Source of the DNA: an uncultured Lachnospiraceae bacterium | GTDB taxonomy: Bacteria; Bacillota; Clostridia; Lachnospirales; Lachnospiraceae | Length of the DNA: 43,545 nt | Direction: 5' to 3' | Assembly (NCBI GenBank): GCA_910588215.1 | Contig: CAJUQJ010000034.1 | Coordinates: forward strand, 1-43,545 | Shown here: positions 8,554 to 16,812 of the stretch, one piece after another | How positions within the stretch are numbered: the stretch's first letter is position 1 | Layout: every line of letters starts with the position of its first letter | Program-made: the position numbers and the translations under genes | The notes under the pieces: model-generated | What the model saw: only the letters and a program-made list of their open reading frames with translations | Databases searched by the model: none | Told to the model about the DNA's origin: nothing

Positions 8554-10710
8554 TTACTTTGTAAAAGGTTCCCAGCGTCTGGCCAGATCCTGGCTCCTAT
8601 TGATTGCCAGCACATAGCCGCCAAGCCATATCATGGTCTCACATTTCTCCGGCACAACAGAGCCTTCTCCATTCCAGAAATAACTCTTCATGACAAAGAA
8701 AGCATCCTCATCCAAAGGAACTTCCTCTATACTTGTCACCGTAACCGGCATGTCAGATATCATAAACTGCAGCGAACCCGGATTCCTGTCATTGACCGAA
8801 TCGCATATGTAATAGACTTTCTCCCCACGTTCCAGTACGCGAATCCAATCTGCGATCTGCACGAAAGGCTCAGCCTGTTTCTCATTCCTGACTACCACAT
8901 AGGCGTCTACGATCGTCCTGCCAAGATAAGACCATGCAATCACCGGAATCATCAACGCGAACACAACTCTTGCCGTCTTCACTTTCGTAAAACGTTCCCG
9001 CAGGAGTTTCAACAATACCATAAAACATATAATCAGAGGTACGATATAACCCTGTAACTGCTCTATCTTTCCATGTGGAACTTCATAATTCCAGACTACT
9101 CTGCCAAACATAACACAGTGAGCAAGTTCAAACTCTTTCCTCTGCAATTCATCCCAGGCATACTGACATAGTCTGCCTCCCACTATATATAGTAGCATGA
9201 ACACGATAAAAGTGCGCACCCATTTTTTGTCATTGATCAGACGATACAGTCCATACAGCAGTACAAATCCCAGCACAAACTCCGTATACCTGCCGTTCAC
9301 CAGATCGTCATTCTTATACAATCCTTCTTTATAGATAGAACTGATCATAAAAGTGCCAAACCATGCAAACAACACTCCCAGGAGCCAGATCCGATTTTTC
9401 CAACAATCCGAGGAGAAACCTTTTTCCTTTTTATCGGCTTCCATAACCGGTTCCTCCGCCAAATTCTTGCCATCCCTGTGCCGCATCCTGTCTCTGCACA
9501 CCGCCACAAAATCTTTAACATGTTCCCGCAGTAGCCAAAAAGCATTCTTAAACAGCCCATAGATTCCCCAGCATACCACCAGTCCTGTCACGGACGCCAT
9601 GTAATACCACTTACCCGTCATACTGATCCCGAGACGGATCAGTCCGCTTGCAGAGAAAAGATTCTTGATCACGTTCCATTGACCAGAGAAGTCATTTGTC
9701 CCCAGCCGGTTCGCAGCGATATACGCCTCCCCCTGCGTCGGAACCATGCTGCTTTTCATCCAAATATACAGAATACAACCTGCAATGCCCGCAGCCAGAA
9801 AGGCAAACAGGATTTTTGTCTTTCTCTTATCCAATAACCATAACAAAACAAGTAACAGAATCCCTGCCGCAAGCAGAAGCCCTGCCTGCTTCGTCAGCGC
9901 ATATCCGACAATGGTGCGCCATCCGGCCAGCTCCCCGCCCAGATAATTCACACGTTGCAGATTCCCCTTGATCATGGCATGTACCAGACTATACAGATAC
10001 ATACTCCCGAGGAAAGCCACCGCATCCCGCATCCTGTTGCAGCGCATAAGCCTCATATATATCACCATCAGGATCGCTGTCACCACAATACCCAGCGCCC
10101 GCTGGTGCACCGTATAGATATAGAATGCAACCAATGCAAACGCAACATGATTGCCGATACCCGGCCTGTCTACCACACGCATCATCACATAGAGGAATAC
10201 CCAGAAGAAAAACACAAGCGTACACTCAGTCCACGTAATATGCGCATACACAATATAGGAGGAATAGGTAAAAACAGTAAAACAGGCCGCTGTCCTGACC
10301 AGATCACTCATTCCAACCAGATATCGTTTCGCCAGCTTAAGCGCCAACGCATAACTCATCGCCAGAAATCCGGCGTTCATCACCACTGCCGACCGGTACA
10401 TCGTATCCCAACTCCAGCCAAACAACTCAGAAAGCATCCGGATCGGGATGAGCAGAAGGCTGTATCCGTAAGAATAGTATGCGATCCTGCCAGTCACCGA
10501 AGTCCAGTCAAGCCCCATAAAGAAAGCGCTGTTCGACCAATATCCGACCTCATCGTTAAAGAGAATCGGCTGCCCGACCTCCGGCAATCTGTAGATTGCC
10601 AGCAGAAAAATCCCCAGCGCCGGGATGCACTGCAGCAACTGTATACGATATTTCTGAAGAAAAGTATTCAAATATTGTATCAATGTAACAGAAGAAATTC
10701 TTGTTTTCAT
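8554..10710 (-). CDS. polytopic GT-C-like membrane glycosyltransferase
   Basis: About 718 residues with roughly 12 hydrophobic helices from residue 30 to about 620 and a soluble C-terminal tail. The first external loop carries ILFNDEVGYWSNSAFFMGLDW; an acidic pair in this place is the hallmark of GT-C transferases (GT39/ArnT type), which use polyprenyl-phosphate sugars outside the membrane. I therefore infer a lipid-linked sugar transferase or oligosaccharide-modifying enzyme. A TTG at 10716 or ATG at 10710 could start it; GGAACAC upstream suits the ATG. It is upstream of the DPM1-like GT2, the usual source of such donors. Confidence 0.7.
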   Translation of the reverse strand: MKTRISSVTLIQYLNTFLQKYRIQLLQCIPALGIFLLAIYRLPEVGQPILFNDEVGYWSNSAFFMGLDWTSVTGRIAYYSYGYSLLLIPIRMLSELFGWSWDTMYRSAVVMNAGFLAMSYALALKLAKRYLVGMSDLVRTAACFTVFTYSSYIVYAHITWTECTLVFFFWVFLYVMMRVVDRPGIGNHVAFALVAFYIYTVHQRALGIVVTAILMVIYMRLMRCNRMRDAVAFLGSMYLYSLVHAMIKGNLQRVNYLGGELAGWRTIVGYALTKQAGLLLAAGILLLVLLWLLDKRKTKILFAFLAAGIAGCILYIWMKSSMVPTQGEAYIAANRLGTNDFSGQWNVIKNLFSASGLIRLGISMTGKWYYMASVTGLVVCWGIYGLFKNAFWLLREHVKDFVAVCRDRMRHRDGKNLAEEPVMEADKKEKGFSSDCWKNRIWLLGVLFAWFGTFMISSIYKEGLYKNDDLVNGRYTEFVLGFVLLYGLYRLINDKKWVRTFIVFMLLYIVGGRLCQYAWDELQRKEFELAHCVMFGRVVWNYEVPHGKIEQLQGYIVPLIICFMVLLKLLRERFTKVKTARVVFALMIPVIAWSYLGRTIVDAYVVVRNEKQAEPFVQIADWIRVLERGEKVYYICDSVNDRNPGSLQFMISDMPVTVTSIEEVPLDEDAFFVMKSYFWNGEGSVVPEKCETMIWLGGYVLAINRSQDLARRWEPFTK

Positions 10711-10989
10711 TATCAAGTGTTCCGTGTCCTGTCCTGCGTCTCCCCTGTAGCCTGTATATTTGGAAGTAAACTTCCATTACCCATTCAGAGATATTACAGG
10801 CACGGCCGGCAACATCCACGTGGAGATACCGGATTAAAAATCGAAATTCTCAATAGAGTACAAGTATAATACATTATAGCAGATTCATCTTCAAAGTCAA
10901 ATATAATTTGTAAGCAACACAAAACATACCGTAGTGAATCTTTCCCTGCTAATTGATATACTTTCCGGCTCATTGCTCTCTGGAATAAG

Positions 10990-11808
10990 CTACAACAGTC
11001 CGGCGATCTCCTTCACCGAATCGAAGATCAGATGCGGTCTCACCTCCGACTGCTTCACGTCTTCCATCCCCGCCTCTCCGCTTAAGACAAGTACGCTCTT
11101 TAGTCCGTTATTTCTTCCTGCCGCGATATCCGTATAGAGACGGTCTCCTACCATCGCGATCTTCTCTCTCGGCGTGTGGACCCTGGTCGCCAGATACGCT
11201 ATGATGTCCTCATTGGGCTTGCCGATGATCCGGTCCGGATAGCGGAAGGCAGAGGCATGAATAAAGGCATGAATGGCTCCTGCATCGGGAATAAATCCCG
11301 TCTCCGTGGGACAGTTATAATCCGGATGAGTCGCCAGATAAGGAAGCCCTGCTCTGACATGGTCGCACACCCGGCACATTTTCCGGTAATCAAGAGAAGT
11401 GTCAAATGCCGTCACCACCACGTCCGGTCGTTCGTCTTCCAGCAGAATGCCGGCCTGCATAAATTCTTCCTGTAGAAGCGGGTTCCCCAGCAGGAATACC
11501 TTGGCTCCCGGAAAATGCCGCTGCAGATAATAGATCGTGGCCTGTCCGGAGGTGACGATCTTATCCTCGCCCACTTCTAACCCCATCCGGTGCAGCTTAT
11601 CCACATAAACCGCCACATTCTTGGATGAGTTATTCGTCACGAACACGTAACTTTTCCCCGTCTCCTCGATCCTGTGTAAAAATTCCAGGGCACCGTCGAT
11701 CCACCGTTCTCCCAGATAGATCGTCCCGTCCATATCCAGTGCAAAACACTGCACATCCTCTATAATATGTTCTTTATCCTCATTCACTGTCGGTATCTGT
11801 AACTGCAT
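10990..11808 (-). CDS. HAD-IIA family phosphatase (NagD/AraL-like)
   Basis: Predicted cytosolic sugar- or nucleotide-phosphate phosphatase of 272 residues, the normal family length. HAD motif I is FALDMDGTIYLG (nucleophile and acid/base Asp), motif II FVTNNSSKN, a C2-type cap in the middle, the lysine in IGKPN, and motif III MVGDRLYTDIAAG. The exact substrate cannot be read from sequence. It is divergent from the DUF6062 gene. A MITE-like element lies between its probable promoter and its start codon. Confidence 0.92.
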   Translation of the reverse strand: MQLQIPTVNEDKEHIIEDVQCFALDMDGTIYLGERWIDGALEFLHRIEETGKSYVFVTNNSSKNVAVYVDKLHRMGLEVGEDKIVTSGQATIYYLQRHFPGAKVFLLGNPLLQEEFMQAGILLEDERPDVVVTAFDTSLDYRKMCRVCDHVRAGLPYLATHPDYNCPTETGFIPDAGAIHAFIHASAFRYPDRIIGKPNEDIIAYLATRVHTPREKIAMVGDRLYTDIAAGRNNGLKSVLVLSGEAGMEDVKQSEVRPHLIFDSVKEIAGLL

Positions 11809-11837
11809 TGTCTTTCCCGCCCTTTTCTTCCTTTATC

Positions 11838-11939
11838 TATAGTTAACGGCTTTAAAATTTCGTTTTCGGCCTTGTAGAAGCTACCGTATATGGCTTCTGC
11901 AAGAGCCGGAAGAAGAAACTTGTTATGGCGTTTACTATA
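11838..11939. mobile_element. MITE-like element, full copy 1
   Basis: A 102-bp non-coding element whose ends are inverted repeats (TATAGTTAACGGC... and ...GCCGTTTACTATA-like). Its interior matches the reverse complement of 41747-41849 almost base for base, including GTATATGGCTTC and TTTCGTTTTCGG. The TA at each outer end suggests insertion at TA, as in IS630/Tc1-related elements. Confidence 0.8.
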
Positions 11940-11943
11940 ATTT

Positions 11944-11973
11944 ATTATAGCACGCCTTTTCAATCTATGGTAA
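11944..11973 (-). promoter_or_regulatory. promoter candidate for the HAD phosphatase
   Basis: On the minus strand: -35 TTACCA (11968-11973), 18-bp spacer, perfect -10 TATAAT (11944-11949). The predicted start point falls at the edge of the MITE-like element, so the mRNA leader would consist largely of that element. Confidence 0.5.
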
Positions 11974-12057
11974 TCTATTCTTACAGAAACTATTGAGAAC
12001 CGCATGGCAAATGTTGTTCTCTGCAAATTTACATTACATGTTGAAAGAAGGTATTTC

Positions 12058-12819
12058 ATGAAAGAGAAATTATACACCATCCCCTTAAACGATGCCATGA
12101 ACGCCGGTGATGAATGTCCCTTCTGCTTCATAGAGCGCAATGTAGAACAGGATCTTCTGGACTTCGTCCTCGGCTCCGGCTCCTCCTACATGGAAAGCGA
12201 CATCCGCGAGCAGACCGATCAGGCCGGCTTCTGCAGAGAGCATTTCAAGAAAATGTTTGACTACGGCAACACCCTTGGCAATGCCTGGATCCTGAAGACA
12301 CACTACGTACAGATGAACCGCGAAATGCAGCAGCAATTCCGCAATTTCAAACCCGGCAAGACTTCCCTGAAGGACAAGTTCAGAAAGCAGACCGAGCGTC
12401 AGAACCCGATCGGTGTCTGGGCCGCCGAGAAGGAGCGCTCCTGTTATATCTGCAAGCGCTATGCCGACACCTATGAGCGCTATCTGGACACCTTCTTCGT
12501 CATGTACAAGAAAGACCAGGAATTTCGCGACAAAGTCAAGAACAGCAAGGGATTTTGTCTGCATCATTTCGGGGATTTATGCGAAGGCGCCGACAGCCGC
12601 CTGAATGATAAGGAGAAAGCGGAATTCTATGATATGGTCTTCCCGCTGATGGAACAGAATATGGCCCGTCTTGCCGAAGACGTATCCTGGCTTGTGGAGA
12701 AATTCGACTACCGCAACAAAGATGCCGACTGGAAGAATTCCAAAGACGCCATCCAGCGCGGTATGCAGAAATTGAAAGGCGGTTATCCCGCAGACCCGCC
12801 TTACAAGATGAATAAATGA
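12058..12819 (+). CDS. DUF6062 family protein
   Basis: A 253-residue cytosolic protein found in clostridia, function unknown. It contains two Cys/His half-sites of matched form: CPFC (near residue 19) with FCREH, and CYIC (near residue 134) with FCLHH. Such paired CxxC plus FCxxH motifs suggest two metal-binding or redox sites, which is inference. The start at 12058 is chosen for the GAAAGAAGG upstream; the longer frame from 12004 lacks a ribosome site. Divergent from the HAD phosphatase. Confidence 0.75.
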   Translation: MKEKLYTIPLNDAMNAGDECPFCFIERNVEQDLLDFVLGSGSSYMESDIREQTDQAGFCREHFKKMFDYGNTLGNAWILKTHYVQMNREMQQQFRNFKPGKTSLKDKFRKQTERQNPIGVWAAEKERSCYICKRYADTYERYLDTFFVMYKKDQEFRDKVKNSKGFCLHHFGDLCEGADSRLNDKEKAEFYDMVFPLMEQNMARLAEDVSWLVEKFDYRNKDADWKNSKDAIQRGMQKLKGGYPADPPYKMNK

Positions 12820-12869
12820 TTTCATTCACGCAAGACGGTTCGTTTGCAAATGAAATTACAAACTAAAAT

Positions 12870-12924
12870 GATATGAGGTTTGGCTCAGGCAGTGTTCTTT
12901 ACTACCCTGGTCAAACCTCATATC
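12870..12924. terminator. long hairpin between convergent genes
   Basis: GATATGAGGTTTG (12870-12882) pairs perfectly with CAAACCTCATATC (12912-12924). It lies between the ends of the DUF6062 gene and the convergent acidic protein gene. There is no T run, so it could be a factor-dependent terminator or a 3' stabiliser for either gene. Confidence 0.5.
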
Positions 12925-12956
12925 GTCTTCAGATCACTTACATTTCTTCACATCAC

Positions 12957-13352
12957 TTACATTGCGTCCATGGAACCATCGTTATCATCGTTGTCATCGT
13001 CATCAAAAAACTCTTCCACTTTGACTTGCGTCGCATCAGCCGCTTCCTTGACCTTATCGGTCACTTCCTGCGCTGCGCCTACGATCTTATCGGTCGCCTC
13101 AGCCTTCGCAGCATCGAGTCCTTCTTTAAAATCCTCCGCCTTCTTCTCCAGATCCAAATCCACATAATTGCGATCTGTGTCCTTAGGATTCTCATCCTCG
13201 TCTAAATCTTCATCGAAGTCATCAAAGTCATCATCATCGTCAAAATCATCATCTACAGAAGTATCTTTATTCTGTAAACAATAGTAAACACCTGCTGCAA
13301 CGGCTCCGAGAGCAGCTGTCACCATCAAAAACTTACCAAATTTTTTCGCCAT
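12957..13352 (-). CDS. small single-span membrane protein with acidic tail
   Basis: 131 residues. The N-terminus has one hydrophobic segment, FLMVTAALGAVAAGVYYCLQ, then a stretch of almost pure Asp/Glu/Phe (about residues 33-55), a predicted amphipathic helix with Ala/Lys/Glu repeats, and a second Asp-rich tail ending near DDNDDND. AAAGGAGA precedes the ATG. The layout resembles YtxH/CsbD-like envelope stress proteins but I do not recognise a family. Base composition in the Asp runs (GAT/GAC) is repetitive. Expression is plausible; function unknown. Confidence 0.7.
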   Translation of the reverse strand: MAKKFGKFLMVTAALGAVAAGVYYCLQNKDTSVDDDFDDDDDFDDFDEDLDEDENPKDTDRNYVDLDLEKKAEDFKEGLDAAKAEATDKIVGAAQEVTDKVKEAADATQVKVEEFFDDDDNDDNDGSMDAM

Positions 13353-13500
13353 GAATGTTCTCCTTTCAGCGTCTCTTATACCATTATATTAATACTATTT
13401 TGCCAAAATGAAAAGGGAATATGTATAAAAATTTTTTAAACTGCTGCACCACAATATCTTGTGTCTTAAAATTTTCTGAAAACTAGTTTTTTCCATAACA

Positions 13501-13529
13501 TTGAATCCGGCCCATTTCTATGCTATATT
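13501..13529 (+). promoter_or_regulatory. promoter of the TetR gene
   Basis: -35 TTGAAT (13501-13506), 17-bp spacer, -10 TATATT (13524-13529). It implies a leader of about 168 bases, far longer than needed for the GGAG ribosome site. Confidence 0.55.
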
Positions 13530-13658
13530 GGAGTTCGACTGAAAAGGTCAATTCCCAGGCAGACCGTACCGGAAATCAATTGATAAGACCAGTTCCTATG
13601 GCATAACGGAATCCGACTGCTACAGTCAATTTCCGGAACCTACCGGAGATCCGCCGAT
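13515..13658 (+). repeat. duplicated hairpin module in the TetR leader
   Basis: Two imperfect direct copies about 77 bp apart (13515-13584 and 13592-13658), each sharing CTATG, CGACTG, GTCAATT and TACCGGA. Each copy folds: GGAGTT...AATTCC with GAC/GTC in the first, GACTG-cta-CAGTC inside GGAA...TTCC in the second. They may be TetR operators or an RNA element. Confidence 0.55.
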
Positions 13659-13703
13659 CACCGAGCAACACTTTATACGACAGACAGATAAACGGAGTAA
13701 GAA

Positions 13704-14309
13704 ATGAACGAGAAATTTTTTGACTTAAAGAAAGAAAAACAGGACCGCATGATCAATGCGGCGTTGAAGGTATTTGCCATCAAAGGCTATAAACATGCAA
13801 GTACAGATGATATCGTGGTGGAAGCCGGTATCAGCAAAGGCCTCCTCTTTCACTATTTCGGAAGCAAACTCGGCCTCTATACGTTTCTATATGATTACAG
13901 CACACGCTTTATGAAACTGGAATTGACTACCGGAGTTCTCTCTTCCGCCGATGACTATTTCGAGATCCGCAAGCAGATGGAATTCGCCAAAATGCAGGTG
14001 CTCCGAAACTATCCGTATATGCAGCGATTTCTGGAGAGCTGTGCCGCAGAGAATGTAAGCGAGGCCCTGGTGGCCACCGAGAAACAGCGCAGCGTCCTCT
14101 CCGATATCTATGCTGTCCTGAAGAATCAGGCTGACCGCAGCCGCTTTCTGCCGGATGTCTCCTTCGAGAAACTGGATGCAATGCTGGACTATACGATCAG
14201 CGGACTGATGAACACCCATTTCCGAGAAGCCTCCTTCCAACCGGAGATGCTGTATGAGGAGATTGTCTCCTATTTCAGCATGATGAAGAAGCTCTCTTAT
14301 AGAAGCTAG
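13704..14309 (+). CDS. TetR-family transcriptional regulator
   Basis: A 201-residue repressor-type protein. The N-terminal HTH is clear: RMINAALKVFAIKGYKHAST, then DDIVVEAGISKGLLFHYFGSK, the typical TetR recognition helix. The C-terminal ~140 residues are the variable ligand-binding domain. GGAG lies before the ATG. It is convergent with the MocR gene and has no obvious adjacent transporter or enzyme, so its target may be itself or lie elsewhere. The long leader with duplicated hairpins is unusual. Confidence 0.9.
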   Translation: MNEKFFDLKKEKQDRMINAALKVFAIKGYKHASTDDIVVEAGISKGLLFHYFGSKLGLYTFLYDYSTRFMKLELTTGVLSSADDYFEIRKQMEFAKMQVLRNYPYMQRFLESCAAENVSEALVATEKQRSVLSDIYAVLKNQADRSRFLPDVSFEKLDAMLDYTISGLMNTHFREASFQPEMLYEEIVSYFSMMKKLSYRS

Positions 14310-14326
14310 TATAATTTTTCTTATTA

Positions 14327-15736
14327 TCACAGCCAAGCCTTTTTCAGCAGATCCACTCCTTCACAGATTTCTTCCGGCGAAAGCGATGCATACCCCAAGA
14401 TCAGCATCGCTGCCGCCTCCTTCTTCTCTTCCATTCTGAAATCTCGCATCCGATAGACCTTGACGCCAGTCTCCTGCGCCGCTTGAGCCAGTTCTTCTTC
14501 ACTGCGGCCCATCCGATCCGTCAGGAGCACATGCAGACCTGCGTTGCTCCCGGATATTCTGAACGTCTTCTTAAACCCCTTGAGTTCTCCCATGAGCAGA
14601 TCGTGTTTCATACGGTAGCATTTCCGCATCTTGTTCAGATACCGCTCAAAATAACCGTCCTGTATAAATTCGTTGAGAATCGTCTGGTCGATCCGCGATA
14701 CGGTAGAGGAATAGAATCCGCACTCCTGTCGATAACGCGTAAGCAACGAATAAGGAAGTACCATATAACTGATGCGGATCGCCGGTGCGATGGCCTTGGA
14801 AAAGGTCCCGATATAGACCACGTTCCCGTTGCTGTCTGAAGCCTGCAGGGACGGAAGCGGCTTTCCTTTGTAGCGGAACTCACTGTCATAGTCATCCTCG
14901 ATCAGATAACGTCCTTCTTTCTCTGCCGCCCACTTAAGCAGCTCCATTCTTCTGCCGATGGGCATGGATATTCCCGTCGGATATTGATGGGAGGGCATTA
15001 CATACGCAACCTGCGCATCGGTACGCCTGAGACATTCCACACTGATGCCGTTCTCATCCATAGGGATGAAGGTGACCGGATAGGCACAGGATTGAAAGAT
15101 CCGATATGCTTTGACATAAGTAGGGTCCTCCATTGCCACATGCACATGCCGCCCAAGAATTTTTTCCAGCAAAAGGAGCAGGTAATCGTTCCCTGCTCCT
15201 ATAATGATCTGTTCCGGTTCGCAATTAACGCCCCGCGCCCCATGAAGATAACGGCAGATCGTCGTCCGAAGCGCCAGATCTCCCTGCGGCTCTCCCAATG
15301 AAAACATATCACTGTTGGCATCAACAAGAATATTCTTCGTGATCTTCTTCCAAGTAGCATACGGAAAGAAATGCATATCGATCGCAGTCGGAGAAAAGTC
15401 ATACTGCTCTGCCTTCCGACTGCTCTTCTGAGCACTTTCATGCTTCTCGCCCTGCTTAAGAGGATCGATCACATACAGCCCTTCTACGGCACAGACGAAA
15501 TATCCCTGCCTGGGTCTTGCCTCCAGATACCCTTCGGACACAAGCTGTCCGTAAGCCATATCGACCGTAGTCCTGGATACCTGCAAGTCTTCTGCCAGAA
15601 ACCGCGCCGACGGCAGTTTCTCATTCTGCAGCAGGCCGCCCCGCCTGATCTCCTCCCGAATAGACTCATAGATCTGCTCGTACAGCGTCTTGTCACTCTC
15701 GGGCTGCAGCTGGATGTGAATCGGTAATTCTTTCAT
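14327..15736 (-). CDS. MocR/PdxR-type GntR-aminotransferase regulator
   Basis: 469 residues, the normal length for MocR proteins. Residues about 10-75 form a winged helix of GntR type (LYEQIYESIREEIRRGGL, then LPSARFLAEDLQVSRTTVD). From about residue 115 there is a fold-type I aminotransferase domain: GAGNDYLLLLLEKIL, EDDYDSEFRY, and IGTFSKAIAPAIRIS holding the PLP lysine. Such proteins sense PLP or PLP-amino acid adducts and control vitamin B6 or amino-acid genes; the target here is unknown. Its ATG directly follows the stop codon of the DUF2225 gene, so the two are co-transcribed and probably translationally coupled. Confidence 0.92.
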   Translation of the reverse strand: MKELPIHIQLQPESDKTLYEQIYESIREEIRRGGLLQNEKLPSARFLAEDLQVSRTTVDMAYGQLVSEGYLEARPRQGYFVCAVEGLYVIDPLKQGEKHESAQKSSRKAEQYDFSPTAIDMHFFPYATWKKITKNILVDANSDMFSLGEPQGDLALRTTICRYLHGARGVNCEPEQIIIGAGNDYLLLLLEKILGRHVHVAMEDPTYVKAYRIFQSCAYPVTFIPMDENGISVECLRRTDAQVAYVMPSHQYPTGISMPIGRRMELLKWAAEKEGRYLIEDDYDSEFRYKGKPLPSLQASDSNGNVVYIGTFSKAIAPAIRISYMVLPYSLLTRYRQECGFYSSTVSRIDQTILNEFIQDGYFERYLNKMRKCYRMKHDLLMGELKGFKKTFRISGSNAGLHVLLTDRMGRSEEELAQAAQETGVKVYRMRDFRMEEKKEAAAMLILGYASLSPEEICEGVDLLKKAWL

Positions 15737-16588
15737 CTACTTATTCTTCTCTTTCATCTTCGCCATCACCATTTCCTTCAGATCACGGGCTTTATCCTTC
15801 ATCCGCGGATTAGAAGCCGACTGCAGAACTCCGGCGATCAGTCTGCTGCTCACGTCATACTGCTCGAATTTCATGGCAGTCACAGCGATCAGGTAATCGA
15901 CAGTGGGTTCATCCATGCCGCACATGGGGAAGCTCTCCGACTGTCTGGCAGCCAGGAAACCGTCCAGCGCGTTGTGCAGAAATTCCGTCTCTTCTTCCTT
16001 GCACTGTTTCTTCTGTTCCTCATAATCCGGCAGATTCTTGTCAAGATGTTCTGCCTTGCCGCGCAGCAGCCATGCCGTCTTCAGGCATATGTACGCCTTC
16101 TCGCTGGCCTTCGTCTGCTTCACGATCGCATTTGCCAGCGCCAGCTTATAGCGCTCCAGCGCTTCATCGTAAGTATAGACTTCCTTAGTCTCCTTCTGCG
16201 GTTCAAAAGTAGCGGAGATCGTCTTCTTGATATTCTTCGCCTGTGGCGAAGTTACGAATTTAAAGAATCTGCTCAGTGCTGCGTATCCGCAATAGGGACA
16301 CATGATAATATCATATTTCAGCAGATCGATCTGCTCGTAACGCGGCCGAAGATCCAGATCGCTGCCGGATAATTTGGCCTTGCCCACTTTCACGGTCCTG
16401 TTCTTGAATTCCTTGTCGCAGATCGGGCAGGTACATGACTTATCAAAGAGAAAATCCTGTTCCTGCACCACCGCCGGCGCCGGTTTACCTTCCTGTCCGC
16501 CATCTTCTTTCTTCGGCGCCTCGTACAGTTCCATATTCTCCAGTTTCCCCAATCCAAAACGTGCTAATCCTGACAAAATTCCTGCCAT
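15737..16588 (-). CDS. DUF2225 family zinc-ribbon protein
   Basis: 283 residues. An internal zinc-binding region has CPICDKEF (about residue 56) and CPYCGYAA (about residue 98), the DUF2225 signature. The C-terminal half is helical and resembles TPR-like repeats (ALERYKLALANAIVKQTKAS, AYICLKTAWLLRGKAE). Function unknown in the family. AGGAGG precedes the ATG. The stop codon abuts the start of the MocR gene. Confidence 0.88.
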   Translation of the reverse strand: MAGILSGLARFGLGKLENMELYEAPKKEDGGQEGKPAPAVVQEQDFLFDKSCTCPICDKEFKNRTVKVGKAKLSGSDLDLRPRYEQIDLLKYDIIMCPYCGYAALSRFFKFVTSPQAKNIKKTISATFEPQKETKEVYTYDEALERYKLALANAIVKQTKASEKAYICLKTAWLLRGKAEHLDKNLPDYEEQKKQCKEEETEFLHNALDGFLAARQSESFPMCGMDEPTVDYLIAVTAMKFEQYDVSSRLIAGVLQSASNPRMKDKARDLKEMVMAKMKEKNK

Positions 16589-16625
16589 AGTACATCCTCC
16601 TGATCATGAATTATTATTTCGTTGC

Positions 16626-16674
16626 TATAGTAAACGACATTAGAAAACAGAAATTTGTTATGTCGTTTACTATA
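16626..16674. mobile_element. MITE-like element, 49-bp internally deleted copy
   Basis: TATAGTAAACGACAT (16626-16640) and its perfect 15-base inverted partner (16660-16674) bracket only 19 bases, including AGAAATTTGTT as in the full copies. It lies just upstream of the DUF2225 gene, separated from its ribosome site by about 30 bases. Confidence 0.75.
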
Positions 16675-16812
16675 ATTACAGCCAATGTCAGTTAGTTAAA
16701 CCGGTACACCGCGCCTGCTATCTTACGGACGCATCTGTCTTAGTTAATAATACTGAATCACGGCCCAGTATCATGACATGATGCTGAGGCCGCATGGCCA
16801 TCCATATCTATC
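16675..16812. repeat. intergenic repeats downstream of glnS
   Basis: 16681-16700 holds GCCAATGTCAGTTAGTTAAA, also present (inverted) at 41678-41694. 16785-16806 is a shortened REP-like core (GGCCGCATGGCCATCC) immediately after the glnS stop, followed by a small ATCATG/CATGAT hairpin. No T-rich terminator was seen. Confidence 0.5.

Noticed and set aside
8382..8624. 80-codon frame with repeated ACRLAGRM
   Set aside because: It is a translation of the REP-like DNA repeat and overlaps the GT-C-like gene end.
9955..10869. 304-codon plus-strand frame
   Set aside because: Antisense to the GT-C-like gene; His/Arg-rich text typical of a complement frame and no ribosome site.
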